This document shows, piece after piece, positions 57,801 through 64,000 of a stretch of DNA of 64,000 nt. The position numbers and the translations under genes were made by a program. Every line of letters starts with the position of its first letter. Position 1 is the first letter of the stretch. The notes under the pieces are model-generated. The model saw only the letters and a list, made by a program, of their open reading frames with translations, did not search any database and was not told the origin of the DNA. Source of the DNA: Zhengitettix transpicula (taxonomy: Eukaryota > Arthropoda > Insecta > Orthoptera > Tetrigidae); NCBI GenBank assembly GCA_037074705.1, contig CM073590.1, positions 45,048,395-45,112,394 of the forward strand, read 5' to 3'.

Positions 57801-58896
57801 TGTGCCTTTAATACTACCATTCACATGCAGTAGGAACAGTTCCAATTATTGTCTTCCATGAAAGTGTCGTCCACGTATCTCACCCATAAGTTCGGGTAAC
57901 TGTGACAGTTTCAACGTCAGCACAAGCGCCGTCGAAGTCATCGATTTCCTTGGGATATTTGCTAAAGTCAGGTACACGAGTGTTACGTATCGAAATATAT
58001 AATTATACCAATATTATATTAAGTCATTGTAACAACTGTATGGTATATACGTTATTGGATCAACGATAATGTCATATCTGTTAATAAATAAAAACTTATT
58101 AACTGGCTCTCTGAATTAAAGCAGATATTTGAATTGGTCATGTGAAAGATTACGAGTATCCTTAATGGATGAAGTAACTTTAGCAATGCAGTAATGGCCA
58201 GTCTCCGGGCTCCAAATTGACTTGCTGCAACAACAAATAGTTCTTACCTAGCCCGAAAGGCACGAACCAGTCGTCGGTAGAAGGTTGTCCATTCTCTCGA
58301 ATGAAACGTTCTGGTCTAAAGTTGTCAGGGTCACCCCAGTGTGACTTGTCATTGTGCAGCGTCCAGACATTAATTAAAACCACGGTGTTCTGTGGAAATT
58401 GAAATGATATTTCTCAATTTAAAACTATATTTTTCTTGAATTTACTTAAAAACTAAATGAATATTTCTAAATCACCTAGAAGATGATAAAAATAAATATC
58501 TTTTATGCTATAATCGTCGTAAGTTGGTTTAATATTTTAACAGACAACTTAAAGTGTTCATACACTTCTAATATAAAAAAAGCAAAAAAAAACTTAAAAT
58601 AGTTAAACTAAAAATAAAGAAACGTAATGTATTGCTAAAAAATTCCAAAATTTCATAACTGATAACCATTTAAGGATATTCCTATTCTTAAATTAATTCT
58701 GCCATCATGTTCTACGAACGAGTAGAGCAGATACCTATTTTTTCGTTTCAACCCATAAGTATAGTAATTGTCACTTACTTTAGGCAACGAATAATCAAGT
58801 AGAGTTGTGTCTCGAAGTGTTCTTCGAGGTCCTATTACTGGAATAATGTGGCAGAAACGTTGTGACTCCATTATCACTGCCCTTGTGTACGGCAAT
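51712..58896 (-). CDS. Cytochrome P450 (clan-2 type), C-terminal part of a split gene
   Basis: Three minus-strand exons join in phase. They encode the K-helix MESQR (ExxR, within [14 protein letters not shown]), then the [16 protein letters not shown] segment, FRPERF, then the haem loop [15 protein letters not shown] with the axial Cys, and a C-terminus ending FNIVFKSR and TGA (51712-51714). P450s of this type are ER-anchored monooxygenases. The pattern LPYTxAVxME and PHR/GPRRT fits insect CYP2-clan members; I cannot name the family. N-terminal exons (membrane anchor, I-helix) lie beyond 64000 or were not found. The last intron is 6,360 bp and holds the tRNA-Lys array and a PLE. Another PLE sits about 25 bases before the acceptor of the first visible exon. 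Confidence 0.92.
51888..52336. other. P450 last intron, 3' part
   Basis: AT-rich. A plus-strand 'gccagggttcaaatcccgg' (52119-52137) resembles a tRNA B-box, perhaps from a decayed SINE; no A-box partner seen. Confidence 0.3.
52337..52366 (-). ncRNA. PLE-tail hammerhead-like motif
   Basis: Minus strand: CTGATAA, GCTCG...CAAGC stem, GAAAC. Isolated tail fragment with no PLE coding sequence nearby. Confidence 0.4.
52452..52524 (-). tRNA. tRNA-Lys: tRNA-Lys unit 1 (TTT)
   Basis: 73 nt, last unit in the direction of transcription. D arm altered (A-box AAGCTCAGACGG) and one D-stem pair lost; T and anticodon arms intact. Confidence 0.7.
52600..52671 (-). pseudogene. tRNA-Lys unit 2 (TTT), T-stem deletion
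   Basis: 72 nt; one base missing and others changed on the 5' side of the T stem, so the T arm cannot pair fully. Confidence 0.7.
52748..52820 (-). tRNA. tRNA-Lys: tRNA-Lys unit 3 (CTT)
   Basis: 73 nt, anticodon CTT. Consensus A- and B-boxes; mismatches only at pairs 7-66 and 49-65. Confidence 0.75.
52897..52967 (-). pseudogene. tRNA-Lys unit 4, 5-nt anticodon loop
   Basis: 71 nt; two bases missing from the anticodon loop, so no normal anticodon. Confidence 0.75.
53041..53113 (-). tRNA. tRNA-Lys: tRNA-Lys unit 5 (TTT)
   Basis: 73 nt; mismatch in acceptor pair 7-66 and T-stem pair 52-62, otherwise consensus. Confidence 0.7.
53190..53262 (-). tRNA. tRNA-Lys: tRNA-Lys unit 6 (CTT)
   Basis: 73 nt, anticodon CTT; D loop altered as in unit 1. 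Confidence 0.7.
53330..53402 (-). tRNA. tRNA-Lys: tRNA-Lys unit 7 (TTT)
   Basis: 73 nt; one T-stem mismatch, T-loop A57 change (B-box GGTACGAGCTC) weakens Pol III box B. Confidence 0.65.
53479..53551 (-). tRNA. tRNA-Lys: tRNA-Lys unit 8 (TTT)
   Basis: 73 nt; first acceptor base changed (5' TCC), so pair 1-72 is lost; T arm consensus. Confidence 0.6.
53628..53700 (-). tRNA. tRNA-Lys: tRNA-Lys unit 9 (CTT)
   Basis: 73 nt, anticodon CTT; changes in D stem and T stem. Confidence 0.6.
53776..53847 (-). pseudogene. tRNA-Lys unit 10, 6-nt anticodon loop
   Basis: 72 nt; loop shortened by one base and D arm changed. Shares these changes with unit 16. Confidence 0.7.
53923..53995 (-). tRNA. tRNA-Lys: tRNA-Lys unit 11 (CTT)
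   Basis: 73 nt, anticodon CTT; acceptor and T stem each carry mismatches. Confidence 0.55.
54072..54144 (-). tRNA. tRNA-Lys: tRNA-Lys unit 12 (TTT), decayed acceptor
   Basis: 73 nt; 5' acceptor reads GCCTAGT and the D arm is changed. Nearly identical to unit 25. Confidence 0.5.
54221..54293 (-). tRNA. tRNA-Lys: tRNA-Lys unit 13 (TTT)
   Basis: 73 nt; 3' acceptor and T-loop changes (B-box GGTTCACGCCC). Confidence 0.5.
54370..54442 (-). tRNA. tRNA-Lys: tRNA-Lys unit 14 (TTT), compensated T stem
   Basis: 73 nt; pair 52-62 is T-A instead of the consensus G-C, so the T stem still pairs fully. Same in unit 21. Confidence 0.65.
54519..54591 (-). tRNA. tRNA-Lys: tRNA-Lys unit 15 (TTT)
   Basis: 73 nt; one anticodon-stem and one D-stem change. 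Confidence 0.65.
54668..54739 (-). pseudogene. tRNA-Lys unit 16, 6-nt anticodon loop
   Basis: 72 nt; loop shortened, acceptor and T stem mismatched. Related to unit 10. Confidence 0.7.
54815..54887 (-). tRNA. tRNA-Lys: tRNA-Lys unit 17 (TTT)
   Basis: 73 nt; anticodon stem mismatched on the 5' side, acceptor changed as in unit 11. Confidence 0.5.
54964..55036 (-). pseudogene. tRNA-Lys unit 18 (TTT), T arm destroyed
   Basis: 73 nt; multiple changes in both strands of the T stem and in the T loop; spacer as for units 12 and 25. Confidence 0.65.
55112..55184 (-). tRNA. tRNA-Lys: tRNA-Lys unit 19 (CTT)
   Basis: 73 nt, anticodon CTT; T loop changed (TAAGAGC), D stem mismatched. Confidence 0.5.
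55261..55333 (-). tRNA. tRNA-Lys: tRNA-Lys unit 20 (TTT)
   Basis: 73 nt; T loop TTCAGCC as in units 24 and 29, several stem mismatches. Confidence 0.5.
55410..55482 (-). tRNA. tRNA-Lys: tRNA-Lys unit 21 (TTT), compensated T stem
   Basis: 73 nt; same T-A pair at 52-62 as unit 14; D arm consensus. Confidence 0.65.
55559..55631 (-). tRNA. tRNA-Lys: tRNA-Lys unit 22 (TTT), near-consensus
   Basis: 73 nt; all stems pair (one G-T to G-C type change in the T stem), consensus A- and B-boxes. A good candidate functional copy. Confidence 0.85.
55707..55779 (-). tRNA. tRNA-Lys: tRNA-Lys unit 23 (TTT)
   Basis: 73 nt; has only the 5' half of the 52-62 change seen in units 14 and 21, leaving a mismatch. 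Confidence 0.65.
55856..55928 (-). tRNA. tRNA-Lys: tRNA-Lys unit 24 (TTT)
   Basis: 73 nt; 3' acceptor GTTGAAC and T loop TTCAGCC differ from consensus. Confidence 0.55.
56005..56077 (-). tRNA. tRNA-Lys: tRNA-Lys unit 25 (TTT), decayed acceptor
   Basis: 73 nt; same acceptor and D-arm changes as unit 12, discriminator A. Confidence 0.5.
56154..56225 (-). pseudogene. tRNA-Lys unit 26, 6-nt anticodon loop
   Basis: 72 nt; loop shortened; T stem mismatched. Confidence 0.65.
56302..56374 (-). tRNA. tRNA-Lys: tRNA-Lys unit 27 (TTT)
   Basis: 73 nt; T-stem and anticodon-stem mismatches, D arm consensus. Confidence 0.6.
56451..56524 (-). pseudogene. tRNA-Lys unit 28, 8-nt anticodon loop
   Basis: 74 nt; one extra T in the anticodon loop; remainder consensus (B-box GGTTCGAACCC). 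Confidence 0.6.
56601..56673 (-). tRNA. tRNA-Lys: tRNA-Lys unit 29 (TTT)
   Basis: 73 nt; T loop TTCAGCC, position 8 changed from T to a base giving TT at 8-9; stems otherwise good. Confidence 0.6.
56750..56822 (-). tRNA. tRNA-Lys: tRNA-Lys unit 30 (TTT)
   Basis: 73 nt; one T-stem change and a D-loop G-to-T-type change; otherwise consensus. Confidence 0.75.
56899..56971 (-). tRNA. tRNA-Lys: tRNA-Lys unit 31 (TTT), perfect consensus
   Basis: 73 nt, first unit in the direction of transcription. All stems pair, anticodon loop CTTTTAA, consensus A-box TAGCTCAGTCGG and B-box GGTTCGAGCCC. Its upstream flank is unique sequence, not spacer. Followed by a T5 run. Confidence 0.93.
56972..57369. other. 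P450 last intron, unique 5' flank of the array
   Basis: Non-repetitive sequence immediately upstream of unit 31; any upstream control of the array would lie here. No motif recognised. Confidence 0.4.
57370..57990 (-). mobile_element. Decayed PLE reverse-transcriptase fragment in the P450 intron
   Basis: Minus strand: [10 protein letters not shown] (57861-57877 for the YVDDTF core), then [19 protein letters not shown], then a broken [13 protein letters not shown] stretch down to about 57600. Several frameshifts. GIY-YIG part not seen. Confidence 0.7.
58248..58389 (-). CDS. P450 penultimate exon
   Basis: Acceptor CCACAG, donor GTAAGA on minus. Encodes [26 protein letters not shown] and WFVPFGLG; the last Gly codon is split with the final exon. 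Confidence 0.94.
58390..58778. other. P450 intron, nothing recognised
   Basis: AT-rich intron between two P450 exons. Confidence 0.5.
58779..58896 (-). CDS. P450 exon with K-helix
   Basis: Acceptor TTTTAAG, donor GTAAGT on minus. First base completes an upstream codon; then [20 protein letters not shown] with Exx[15 protein letters not shown] and SLPK. Confidence 0.94.
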
Positions 58897-59015
58897 CTTA
58901 AAAGGAAAAAATTAATGAGATGAATATAAATTTAGAACGAAGGTTTTCCCGGTGTAGAAAGTTAGTAAAAGTTTCTCGGGCTTCCAGCCGGGTAAACTCG
59001 TCGATAGCACGCGAC

Positions 59016-59047
59016 GTTTCGATGACATTCAGCGTCATCATCTTCTG
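59016..59047 (-). ncRNA. Hammerhead-like motif, left arm
   Basis: Minus strand: CAGAAGA (degenerate CUGANGA), TGAC...GTCA stem, then GAAAC. Confidence 0.35.
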
Positions 59048-59078
59048 GCGAAGTGCCGAGTTGTCTGAACGGATCCCC

Positions 59079-59750
59079 TTATATATGTTTGCGGCAGTGG
59101 CGGGGGTAGGTGGTCCTCTGATTGGCTGGCGCCTCAGTCTGCGGCGGGGTGTCGCGCGCATCTCCAGCTGGCTTCGTGCAGCGGGTGTTGGTGCCGCCCA
59201 CCGCCTTCCCGGCGGGGTCGGACGCGGGAGTCGCATTATCGGCTCCCTTGTCCTGGGAAGTTCCAGCGTCCCGAGCTTGGGCTTGTCGTCTCAGACCGGC
59301 GACTAGTGGTCCCCAGGCCCGGCTGAGACCGAACCCCGTGTCCCTGTTCAGGAGGTTGTCCTGCAATCTTATCTCCACTGCCTCTAGTAGCACACTGTCC
59401 CAGTAGTTATTGGCGTGGCCTAGCAATCTGGTATTTTCCCGATTTATCCGGTGTCCGGTTACAATAGCATGCTCGGCCACTGCGGATTTTGTCGGTTGTT
59501 TTAGTCGCCACCACCTCAGGTGTTCGGTCATTCTCTCTTCCACCGTTCTTATAGTCTGGCCAACGTATTTTTGGCCACATTCGCACGTGACCTCATACAC
59601 ACCCGGTGTTCTAAGGCCAAGGCTATCCTTAGTTGGGGGGAGGAAACTCCTAATTTTCCTCTGAGGCCGAAAGACAGTTCTGACGTCATGCTTCGCCAGG
59701 ATCCTGCCTATTTTTCCCGAGGTGCTACCCGCATAGGGGAGGAAAGCCAC
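59079..59750 (-). pseudogene. PLE GIY-YIG endonuclease region, open frame
   Basis: 223-residue frame. An N-terminal linker with FRPQRKIRSFLPPTKD, then GIY-YIG motifs PGVYEVTC, KYVGQTIRTVEERMTEH, then a helix-rich tail and a low-complexity Thr/Ala/Pro-rich C-terminus ending CRKHI. The frame has no stop, so this piece is young, but the RT upstream is incomplete. Confidence 0.8.
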
Positions 59751-59867
59751 TTTCTCACTCTTCGGCTGTTCAATATTCCTCAGCTTCCTGCCCCTTATCG
59801 CCCTTCGAATCTGTTCCTCCGAGTAGCCGTTGGCGCGAAAGGTTCCTCTGAGAAATTCAATTTCTCC

Positions 59868-60109
59868 CTATAGGCTTTTCCCATCGGAGATGGTACGGGC
59901 CCTATGTATTAGCGTACTCAGAACTGTGGACTTTTGGGTGGGGTGGTGGTAACTGCTGGCGTGCAAATACAAGTCCGTATGAGTTGGTTTCCTGTATACG
60001 CTGTGCGCGAGCGTCCCGTCTGGTCTCCGGGTTACCAAAACGTCCAGGAATGGCAGACATCCTCTAGTTTCTACCTCCATGGTAAACTGGATATTGGGAT
60101 GGACGCTGT
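59868..60109 (-). pseudogene. PLE reverse-transcriptase C-terminal fragment
   Basis: Minus strand encodes NIQFTMEVETRGCLPFLDVL, then RPDGTLAHSVYRKPTHTDLY and LIHRARTISD, the conserved segment that follows the PLE RT palm. The palm with its catalytic Asp pair is missing: the right arm begins exactly where it should continue. Confidence 0.8.
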
Positions 60110-60678
60110 TGACCGAACACCTGAGGTGGTGGCGACTAAAACAACCGACAAAATCCGCAGTGGCCGAGCATGCTATTGTAACCGGACACCGGATAAATCG
60201 GGAAAATACCAGATTGCTAGGCCACGCCAATAACTACTGGGACAGTGTGCTACTAGAGGCAGTGGAGATAAGATTGCAGGACAACCTCCTGAACAGGGAC
60301 ACGGGGTTCGGTCTCAGCCGGGCCTGGGGACCACTAGTCGCCGGTCTGAGACGACAAGCCCAAGCTCGGGACGCTGGAACTTCCCAGGACAAGGGAGCCG
60401 ATAATGCGACTCCCGCGTCCGACCCCGCCGGGAAGGCGGTGGGCGGCACCAACACCCGCTGCACGAAGCCAGCTGGAGATGCGCGCGACACCCCGCCGCA
60501 GACTGAGGCGCCAGCCAATCAGAGGACCACCTACCCCCGCCACTGCCGCAAACATATATAAGGGGATCCGTTCAGACAACTCGGCACTTCGCCAGAAGAT
60601 GATGACGCTGAATGTCATCGAAACGTCGCGTGCTATCGACGAGTTTACCCGGCTGGAAGCCCGAGAAACTTTTACTAA
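60110..60678 (+). repeat. Right inverted arm of the PLE
   Basis: 569-bp inverted copy of 58962-59530; encodes EHLRWWRLKQPTKSAVAEH onward in plus orientation and contains the mirrored hammerhead-like motif at 60593-60624. Confidence 0.9.
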
Positions 60679-60978
60679 TATAAATTTATGTTAAAATTTA
60701 ATCAATGTCCGCGAAGAAATCTAGAGTTATCACTATTACCCTGTTTTTTATTGCTTACGAAGACAGTATTTATACGTAAGTTAAAAATTTTAGATTATAT
60801 GAAGTTGCGCAATAAAAAGAAGAAACACAAAACAGCCTCTCATTGAGAATATAAACTCTCGAAGTTTAATCTTACTGAATGCTTTCCAGAACAATTTCAC
60901 ACACGAGCCTCATCATGTCCAAAACAAAGGCTTAAAATCTGTTTTTACCGTGCATATAACACTTTAGTGCGAATGCTG
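60679..60978. other. P450 intron, nothing recognised
   Basis: AT-rich, no feature seen. Confidence 0.4.
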
Positions 60979-61605
60979 TGTAGCGCGATAGTTTTGTAAT
61001 AGGTGTAGGCCTATATATATTATTTAATGTCATTAGACATTAGCAAGTGTTGAGAGATTGGCAAGTTGGAATTTGACCAGACGCTACCATGGCGAAAAGA
61101 TAATCCATTCAGCCTGGACGTAGGCACGTAGGCGGTGAACCCTCGGACGTTACCCGGAGTGTCGCACTGTGGGAAACGATGTCTCCAGACATCCAAAAAT
61201 GAAATAAACTCATGACTACATGGACCAATCACATTTCTTGGTTCAAGAAAGATGGAAAAAAAATGGTCGAGAATACCGATATTTTTACATGCAGCGAAGG
61301 GGCTGTGAAGAGAGCATAGGCAGATTCGGACGTAAATCCTGAAACGTGCCTAATCTAAGTACGAGGGTGCAACATGACTACGGCCAGAGATACACGCAAG
61401 GTAACTGCCAAGTGTCTCAATCCTTGACGCACGTGGGGGAATTACCGTAGTCCATGGTTAAACCTGAAATTTAAGGTATCTGATTGTTTTGCCCTGCTAG
61501 CTGAATATATATAATTTGTATTTTTTTTGCATCTAAATATTTGTCCATTTTCAATTCCATAAATAATAAATCCTTTTTTTATCAATTATAAACCCACCCG
61601 TTACA
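60979..61605 (+). repeat. Solo LTR of element C
   Basis: 627 bp from TGTAGCGCGATAG to CCCGTTACA. Matches 43554-44001 inverted and gives the longest version of this LTR. No internal region on either side and no clear target duplication. Confidence 0.7.
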
Positions 61606-62928
61606 GTTGCACCTGAATAAATTCTGGTTAAATAAATTGTTAATTCTGCAACCTTTACTGAAATATATGCATGACTTTGGCAGCTTCACAACTAAAGCAC
61701 TTTCTGCAAATAAAACAAATTATCCTGAATTTCCGTCTTCTCATACGACCTCACAGAGACTAGATCTTTCAACAATTTTCTACAACATAATTCATTTTGA
61801 TAGCTGTTACCATTTTCTCATTAGGCATATTTCGTGCAGCATTGAAAGCTATATATTTTATACAGACGTATAACTTCAGCTATAACCGTATTGCAAATTA
61901 CAGTGGTTTTAAAATTTGACTCCATCGTAAGACGTTCATCGCCTTCATGCCGTTGTATGACGTCTAAAAAGTATTATAACTACTCAACTAGTAATATAAA
62001 ATTACAAAATAAGGCTCAAAGCTGTCTATCTGAGAATTATTAGGTGCAAAGTCAGGAAACGTTTGAGCATTAATTTAATGTTTGGAGGGCGAAATAGTAT
62101 AAATCGTTACTGTGACCGTCGATAAGTCACGATAGAATATTAACGTGATTTTCCGATAATATATTAGATATAAAAAACAAGATTAACGATATTATATATA
62201 AAGGTACATATACAGTTGCAATTGATAAAACTATTAAATTTAAATAAAGTTAACCATCTTCTATCTAATGCTATCACTAATAATTCATATTTAAGGAATT
62301 GCGTAAATCTACTTATTGAGAAATTATAAGAATCGGTGAAAAGATGGACACTTAAGAAATATGGTATACTAATTACTTGATCTCTTCCTCATGTCAGGAA
62401 CATTGAACGTTGTTACGCACTCCCCAAACTCCATAAGCCAGAGGTTCGTTCCATAAACAGTCCATACATACGTTAGCAGGTATTTTACAAACTTTATTAT
62501 ATAATGGCCTCAAAGATGAACTACATCATTCGTTAAAAAATCTACTTACAAATGTTGGAATCCATTAAGGAATTAATAATATCTACCGGCCACATACTTA
62601 TCTCACTTGCCGTCGTTTCTATTCACATGTATACCAAGCAATTTAATCATTACTTGTTTATTGTCAAGAAGCTAACTGTTTACTAAATTCCACTTGATGA
62701 ATTTCTCACTGCTTTAAATTTAATTCTTAATTCCACTTTGTGTTGACTCGTTTCCTCAATTAAATGTAAAAGTGTTGTTAAATTTCAATATTATATAATT
62801 TTATTTTATCCGGCAAGCAAAAAGAATTTTCTAGCTAAATTTAGTTAAAGCACGCAGGCAAGTCGCATGCATATTCGAGAATGGTTATTTAGTTACGATC
62901 AGGAGTCTCTGTGGGCGTTGTAATTGAA
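61606..62928. other. AT-rich sequence, nothing recognised
   Basis: I searched by eye for an upstream P450 exon (I-helix or oxygen-binding motif) on minus and found none. Confidence 0.4.
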
Positions 62929-63501
62929 GGGCATAGTTTTTTTTTTTTTTTTTTTTTAGGGAAACAGGCTACATGAGGATGATCCACATAGGGCAACTCC
63001 CCTTTAATAGCATAGGAAGGGATTAGAAAGGGGGATGCGGAAGGGTAGAGGAAGGTAGCCAAGGGTTAACTAGGGCCCCCGGGCTATGGTTTAAGGATCC
63101 TACCCGGCATTCGCCTAAAGAAATGCAGGGAAAACCCTAGAAAAACCTGCATCGGGTAGGTCGGGCATTGGGTACTTGTCCCACGCCCTTCCGATAGCGG
63201 GAGAGGAGTTTGCTGTGGGGACGCAGCATTCCCTTCTCCGTGCCTCGACCAGTTTAGGAGGCAGCTGGCCGACTATTCCAATAGGAATAGCGGACAACTC
63301 TTGCCGTATGCCCAAGGTCTGCGACCCCGGAACATACACCTCTCAAAACAGACCGAAGTGCCTTGGCATGTGGGAACGTTAGTTCAAAAAAACCAGAGAG
63401 ATGTGAGAGCATCCCCAAAGGTAGCCCCCGCCAGAGCTCTCTGGGAAGGTTCACCTGCGAGAAATCCTCTCGCAGGCTTACTTTTTTTTTGGGCATAGTT
63501 T
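62929..63501 (-). mobile_element. Retroposon family S, copy G, full length with 11-bp target duplication
   Basis: Element 62940-63490 in minus orientation. GGGCATAGTTT flanks it at 62929-62939 and 63491-63501. It starts (minus) with a short A-run and a 5' hairpin (63454-63476, CCTGCGAGA and TCTCGCAGG arms), contains the whole family body and ends in a poly-A tail (T-run 62940-62959). At about 551 bp it is the reference copy for the family. Confidence 0.88.
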
Positions 63502-64000
63502 GTCTGAACAATCTTTAGTTGTAAACCCCGGAGCGGGAGTCTTGCAGATGTTGCCAGGTAAAAATGGACCTGCGAGAGGCAGTTCGGCAGATGCTTTAGT
63601 CATGCGACCGCGTTAAAAGCTAGTTCTAACTACAAAAATATGTTTTAAAAAAACACAAAATATTTTATTAATTACAAGCCAACCAAAGAAGTAGACAAGT
63701 CGACTTTGGCTAACAGCGCGTGACAGCAGCGAGAGATGTTAAACATCTGCCAACGACACAAACCAGCCGAGATTCATCAATGTTCGAGTTTCCCGAGAAC
63801 CAGAAGGAACAGGAGTATATCAACGACCGCAGTCACCGGGCAAGACGCAGTAATCGGCATTCTCCAACTCTTTAAGTAGCTGAAGACCATCATCATCTAA
63901 GCATTTTAGATTTTTATTTATTTAGTGTCAGACCACGTTTCCTGAGTGTAACCATTAGAAGCTACATATGAATACTCTCTGATTGTCAGAGTTAGGCCTA
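63502..64000. other. Window end, nothing recognised
   Basis: No P450 exon or repeat recognised; 'cctgcgagaggcag' near 63570 is a chance-length match to the retroposon hairpin. Confidence 0.35.

Larger units (their letters stand above)
58923..60688 (-). mobile_element. Penelope-like element with perfect inverted arms and 12-bp target duplication
   Basis: AATATAAATTTA occurs at 58923-58934 and 60677-60688. Between them are arms 58962-59530 and 60110-60678, both 569 bp, inverted and, as far as I compared, identical. The spacer 59531-60109 holds the end of a PLE reverse transcriptase and the start of the GIY-YIG domain on minus. Each arm carries the rest of GIY-YIG plus the 3' tail. Twenty-seven bases lie between the left duplication and the left arm. 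The element is inserted in the P450 intron just before the K-helix exon. Confidence 0.85.

Noticed and set aside
59122..60618. Plus- and minus-strand frames of about 94 codons mirrored at both arms
   Set aside because: Shadow frames of the PLE endonuclease region; they appear twice only because the arms are inverted copies.
60700..64000. Search for the upstream P450 exon (I-helix)
   Set aside because: No minus-strand segment with an oxygen-binding motif and proper splice sites was found by eye; upstream exons probably lie beyond the window.

Overview
This is a repeat-rich, AT-rich eukaryotic nuclear window, most likely from an insect. The evidence is long GT-AG introns, an insect-style secreted M14 carboxypeptidase, a clan-2 cytochrome P450, and a mix of Jockey/I/RTE-like LINEs, mariner, Gypsy-type LTR elements and many Penelope-like elements (PLEs). 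A hemimetabolous insect such as a cockroach or termite is my guess from the style of the repeats; nothing in the sequence proves it.

Two host protein-coding genes can be supported. (1) A complete carboxypeptidase A/B-type gene on the + strand, nine exons from 12088 to 36929 (419 codons: signal peptide, activation propeptide, catalytic domain). Its introns carry retroposons, inverted-repeat elements, a mariner relic, PLE pieces and LINE pieces. (2) The 3' end of a cytochrome P450 gene on the - strand: three exons at 58779-58896, 58248-58389 and 51712-51887 (K-helix ExxR, PERF region, haem-binding Cys, stop). Its upstream exons lie beyond the right edge.

The most striking feature is in the last P450 intron (51888-58247, 6.36 kb): a head-to-tail array of 31 tRNA-Lys genes or pseudogenes (52452-56971), all on the same strand as the P450, with an almost constant 149-bp period. 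Each unit has a tRNA cloverleaf followed by a short T-run that can act as a Pol III terminator. Most copies have anticodon TTT, five have CTT, and five have an altered anticodon loop. Copy-to-copy higher-order patterns point to unequal exchange.

Layout: 1-6305, LTR fragment, TA/TG microsatellite and a dispersed repeat family ('repeat X') interrupted by a degenerate Gypsy element (1485-5722, AAGC target duplication). 6306-9838, Jockey-type LINE. 9839-12087, retroposon, foldback element, G16 tract and carboxypeptidase promoter. 12088-36929, carboxypeptidase gene with nested repeats. 37385-40408, RTE-like LINE relic. 41000-50710, nested complex: LINE piece, a gag-only LTR element (41421-47514) inserted into a PLE (ATAA duplication), a second LTR family that sits beside TA microsatellites, and inverted repeat X. 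50711-60678, P450 3' end with tRNA array and two PLE insertions, one with perfect 569-bp inverted arms. 60679-64000, solo LTR and a full-length retroposon with an 11-bp target duplication.

Hammerhead-ribozyme-like cores (CUGAUGA-like and GAAAC boxes around a short stem) recur at PLE tails and inside outward-facing palindromes.
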